Assembly: GCA_964346585.1 (NCBI GenBank)
Contig: CAYFVQ010000230.1
Coordinates: 1 to 15,926 of the forward strand
DNA from: SOIA01 sp964346585
GTDB lineage: Bacteria > Acidobacteriota > Aminicenantia > Aminicenantales > Aminicenantaceae
Reading direction: 5' to 3'
Length of the DNA stretch: 15,926 bases
A model generated the notes under the pieces. It was not told where the DNA came from and did not search any database. It was given only the letters and a program-made list of their open reading frames with translations. Position numbers and translations under genes: made by a program. Every line of letters begins with the position of its first letter. Position 1 is the first letter of the stretch. This document shows positions 13,595 to 15,926 of this stretch, one piece after another.

Positions 13595-15424
13595 TTACTC
13601 TTTGAGCTTTATAACTTCTCCAGGGAGCGTCTCTGTCCACTGTCCATTTCTCAGGACAATTTCTCCGTTAACCAACAGGTACCTGACTCCCTCGCTGTAG
13701 ACATGAGGATTGGATATGGTCGTTCCGATTCTGATATTTTCGAGGTCGAGCACGACAATGTCTGCCTTGTATCCTTCCTTTATCCAGCCTCTATCATCCC
13801 AGTTCATGATTTGGGCAGGAAGGGACGTTTGCGAGCGAATGATATGAGAGAGAGAAGCCGTCTTTCTTTCTAAGGCGTACTTTTTGATTTTATGCAGGAA
13901 TGTGGAATAGGTGCGAATATGAGTCAGCCCTATCCCGAAGAAGGGCGCGGTTCCGTCACTCCCAGTGCCCACATAGTCTTTCTTCATGATGTACTCGATA
14001 TCCTCTTCGCACATCCGAAGTGGGATACACCTGGCCCCCATGAGCTCGAGCTCAATGGCGGCATCTTCTACGGACTTTCTCTTCATGGCAGCCACCTGCT
14101 CTAAAGATTTCCCTTCAAGTCTCTTCTCGACACAAATGCCCACGAGGATATTCTCGGCGCCTGCCCTCCTGTCTATGTATGTTTTGATCTGTTCACGAAT
14201 ATTTCGAGCTTCATCCGGATCTTTCATTCGCTCAAGAAACAGCATTCTCTCTCTGGCACTCCCCGGGCCCCTAAAACTTCCGGTGCTGACCAGGCTCTCC
14301 CCAACAAGCCTCACTAAATCTTTTCTTGGCAGGTGTTCCAGAAACTGTTCGTGACGTTCAGAGAGCGGGATGTAAGGAGTTATTTTTTTATACAGGTCGA
14401 GCAGCTCGTAATCTCTGAGATAGTCAAACACCTCTTCAATATCATCTGAACCCAACCTATCATTTTCTTCATTCTCCTCGAGTCCCAACCAGGCTGACCT
14501 CGGGATAAGGCTGGAGTACGGATACCCGCTCGAGAATCGATAGGGATACTGGTCAGCCGTCACTTTTAAACCTCTTGACCGGGCCTCTTCAATGATGGCA
14601 CACGCTTCTTTGACGAGCCCCCAATTTGTCTTGGCCACAGCTTTAAAGTGAGAGATATGGACCGGAGCCCCTGATTTTTCCGAAATTTCAATGGCTTCAT
14701 TAACTGCCTCAAGAAGCTCTTCGCCTTCATTCCTCATGTGAGTGTGGTAAATGCCTCCATAAGGAGCGATGACTTTCACCAGCTCTGTGACTTCGTCCGT
14801 ATTGCCATACCTCCCTGGTAAATATTCCAATCCAGTCGATAAACCATACGCTCCCTGCTCCATGGCTTCCTGGACCAGGGCCTTCATTTCTTCCAGCTCT
14901 TCTGGTGTGGGTTCTCTATCTTCCATGCCCATAACGATTTCCCGGACCTGTCCGTGTCCGACAAGAAGGGCGGCGTTCGGTCCGATCCCTTCTTCAGTCC
15001 AGAGTTGATTCAGGTCCTCTGCTTTCTCAAAAATGGGCCAGGCGCTGCGTCCGCATTGACCGACAATAACCGTCGTCACGCCCTGCTTTAAATAATTGAG
15101 GCATGCCCTGTTCTCAGGAAAATACATCCCCCTGTCCACATGAGTATGAAGGTCGATAAAACCAGGAGTCACGGTTAGCCCCTTGGCATTAATCATCTTG
15201 GCGGCTGTTCCTTTTATCGATTTCGCAATTTCAACAATGACACCATCTTTAACAGCGACATCTGCCCGGATTGCCTGATTCAATGACCCATCAAACACTC
15301 TGCCATTTCTAATCAACACATCATAGTCAGGACTATTCTGTGCTTGAACAGAATGGTCTAAGCCAATCCATAAGGAAATAAATAAAAATAAAACCATACC
15401 CAAAAAGATAGTTTTGGTTTTCAT
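13595..15424 (-). CDS. Exported N-acyl-D-amino-acid deacylase-type amidohydrolase
   Basis: A 609-residue amidohydrolase-superfamily enzyme resembling D-aminoacylases, which release D-amino acids from N-acyl forms. A Sec signal peptide spans about 1-28 (ending V-Q-A-Q), which is unusual for cytoplasmic relatives. Metal-site motifs are G-F-I-D-L-H93-T-H95, C124 in V-G-Q-C-G (the bridging cysteine position of D-aminoacylase), H229 in H-M-R-N-E-G-E, H259 in H-I-S-H-F-K and D490 in G-T-G-S-D-G. The C-terminal composite beta domain (D-I-V-V-L-D ... V-N-G-E-I-V-L-R-N-G) is intact. ATG 15424 is chosen over ATG 15439 because the AGGAGG between them ends four bases before it. D-glutamate/D-aspartate-specific or dipeptidase-like specificities cannot be excluded. 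With the M28-type peptidase downstream it points to extracytoplasmic peptide turnover. Confidence 0.88.
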   Translation of the reverse strand: MKTKTIFLGMVLFLFISLWIGLDHSVQAQNSPDYDVLIRNGRVFDGSLNQAIRADVAVKDGVIVEIAKSIKGTAAKMINAKGLTVTPGFIDLHTHVDRGMYFPENRACLNYLKQGVTTVIVGQCGRSAWPIFEKAEDLNQLWTEEGIGPNAALLVGHGQVREIVMGMEDREPTPEELEEMKALVQEAMEQGAYGLSTGLEYLPGRYGNTDEVTELVKVIAPYGGIYHTHMRNEGEELLEAVNEAIEISEKSGAPVHISHFKAVAKTNWGLVKEACAIIEEARSRGLKVTADQYPYRFSSGYPYSSLIPRSAWLGLEENEENDRLGSDDIEEVFDYLRDYELLDLYKKITPYIPLSERHEQFLEHLPRKDLVRLVGESLVSTGSFRGPGSARERMLFLERMKDPDEARNIREQIKTYIDRRAGAENILVGICVEKRLEGKSLEQVAAMKRKSVEDAAIELELMGARCIPLRMCEEDIEYIMKKDYVGTGSDGTAPFFGIGLTHIRTYSTFLHKIKKYALERKTASLSHIIRSQTSLPAQIMNWDDRGWIKEGYKADIVVLDLENIRIGTTISNPHVYSEGVRYLLVNGEIVLRNGQWTETLPGEVIKLKE

Positions 15425-15459
15425 AGGACCTCCTCCCATAATCTCATTTAGGTATTCAA

Positions 15460-15486
15460 ATTATAGAGAAAGAATTGACCTGTCAA
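15460..15486 (-). promoter_or_regulatory. Candidate promoter of the deacylase/M28 operon
   Basis: On the minus strand a perfect TTGACA (15481-15486) and a perfect TATAAT (15460-15465) lie 36 bases before the start codon. The spacer is 15 bases, two shorter than optimal, which is the only weak point. The -35 borders the inverted-repeat element at 15491-15671. Confidence 0.55.
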
Positions 15487-15490
15487 GAAA

Positions 15491-15671
15491 AAATAAGAAT
15501 TGGGGTCAGGCCTTAAAAACTTCAGTAATTTTACAGAATGGCAAATAATGAGGTTAGGCCTCATCAATGTTTCTGGCTTCAAGGCCTTATTATCGTCTCG
15601 AGATCCCGGCCCTGATAAAACCTGAACCTAATTACTGAAGTTTTTAAGGCCTGACCCCATTTTTCTTATTT
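15491..15671. repeat. 159-base inverted-repeat element with perfect 30-base arms (REP/MITE-like)
   Basis: The arm at 15501-15530, starting TGGGGTCAGGCCTTAAAAAC, is perfectly complementary to 15630-15659. AAATAAGAA-type AT stretches extend the symmetry outward on both sides (15491-15499 and 15661-15671). The 99-base centre holds a further palindrome ATGAGG-TTAGG-CCTCAT (15548-15564) and other AGGCC/GGCC echoes. The element sits between two same-strand amidohydrolase genes. Its outer AT stretch overlaps the stop codon of the upstream gene, and on the minus strand the hairpin is followed by a T-rich run, so it may now serve as a terminator. GGGGTCAGGCC-type palindromes are common around REP-associated transposases in other genomes, as I recall, but none is present here. 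Confidence 0.8.
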
Positions 15672-15926
15672 AGTCTCTTCTTTTGTATTTCTCGAGGAGT
15701 TCTGTGTATATATTGGAAAGGTCGGTCTGTTTCCCGTCTATGAAAACGTACTTGATGTTTGTTCTCAAGTCGAGCATGTCACCGTCGGCGATCACGATAT
15801 TCGCCACCTTGCCCTTTTCCAGGCTGCCCAACATGTCATCCACACCCCATATTTGGGCCGGATAGAGTGTTACGCCCTTGAGCGCTTCTTTTTTATCCAG
15901 GCCGAAGGCTGCGGCTTTGGCGGCGT
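15670..15926 (-). CDS. Amidohydrolase-family protein, C-terminal end (5' partial)
   Basis: The last 84 residues of a protein that begins beyond the window. It reads in part L-Y-P-A-Q-I-W-G-V, then G-S-L-E-K-G-K-V-A-N-I-V-I-A-D-G-D and V-F-I-D-G-K-Q-T, ending K-Y-K-R-R-D. The sequence G-S-L-E-x-G-K-x-A-(D/N)-x-V-x-x-x-G-D followed by a V-x-x-V-x-x-D-G strand is the standard C-terminal beta-domain ending of amidohydrolases such as imidazolonepropionase- or prolidase-like members. The metal-binding residues lie outside the window, so the substrate cannot be judged. N is found where D is usual in K-x-A-D. Its TAA at 15670-15672 overlaps the outer edge of the inverted-repeat element. Confidence 0.85.
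   Translation of the reverse strand, partial: AAKAAAFGLDKKEALKGVTLYPAQIWGVDDMLGSLEKGKVANIVIADGDMLDLRTNIKYVFIDGKQTDLSNIYTELLEKYKRRD

Noticed and set aside
1..15926. CRISPR array, tRNA or rRNA gene, insertion sequence with transposase, prophage
   Set aside because: No regularly spaced direct repeats, no cloverleaf or ribosomal sequence that I could recognise, and no transposase or integrase open frame on either strand.

Overview
The window looks like a chromosomal segment of an anaerobic, Gram-negative-type bacterium, most likely of the Acidobacteriota/Candidatus Aminicenantes kind. That placement is inference. It rests on a VWFA-related exported protein of the acidobacterial type, a superoxide reductase/rubrerythrin/rubredoxin set without catalase or SOD, an RlpA-SPOR lipoprotein, many exported peptide-degrading enzymes and moderate GC. 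No rRNA, tRNA, CRISPR, transposase or phage gene was seen.

Layout. (1) 81-1905, minus strand: a two-gene purine module, a PurO-type IMP cyclohydrolase followed by a stand-alone AICAR formyltransferase. Together they replace the usual bifunctional PurH. (2) 1979-2087: an inverted cluster of short GC-rich palindromes between divergent genes. (3) 2152-2886, plus: a LOG-family nucleotide phosphoribohydrolase. (4) 3079-4852, plus: an oxygen-defence cluster of perR, rubrerythrin, rubredoxin (a 53-residue gene) and desulfoferrodoxin. A perfect PerR-like box overlaps the -10 of the perR promoter. (5) 4935-5333, minus: a VanZ-like membrane protein. (6) 5657-6295, plus: an RlpA-like lipoprotein, convergent with (7) 6304-8056, minus: a TPR protein and a VWFA-related exported protein. 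(8) 8057-8678: non-coding, with a second copy of the palindromic element and another repeat family. (9) 8679-9746, minus: a Tat-exported glycosylasparaginase-type hydrolase, divergent from (10) 9899-11062, plus: an MFS transporter with a near-consensus promoter. (11) 11063-11419: non-coding, with an unexplained ~247-bp element bounded by imperfect inverted repeats. (12) 11420-15926, minus: an exported M28-type peptidase, an exported N-acyl-D-amino-acid deacylase-type amidohydrolase, a 159-bp inverted-repeat element, and the C-terminal end of a further amidohydrolase that runs off the window.

How the genes fit together. The PerR cluster is a self-contained peroxide/superoxide reduction pathway: Dfx reduces superoxide, Rbr reduces peroxide, rubredoxin carries the electrons, and PerR senses peroxide. 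The right half is rich in exported or signal-peptide-bearing hydrolases acting on amide and peptide bonds, with a transporter between them. This suggests scavenging of peptides, glycopeptides or modified amino acids. The specific substrates cannot be read from the sequence.

I did not find a clearly new multi-gene system. The least explained material is non-coding: at least four short structured repeat elements in about 16 kb, two of them recognisably copies of one family.
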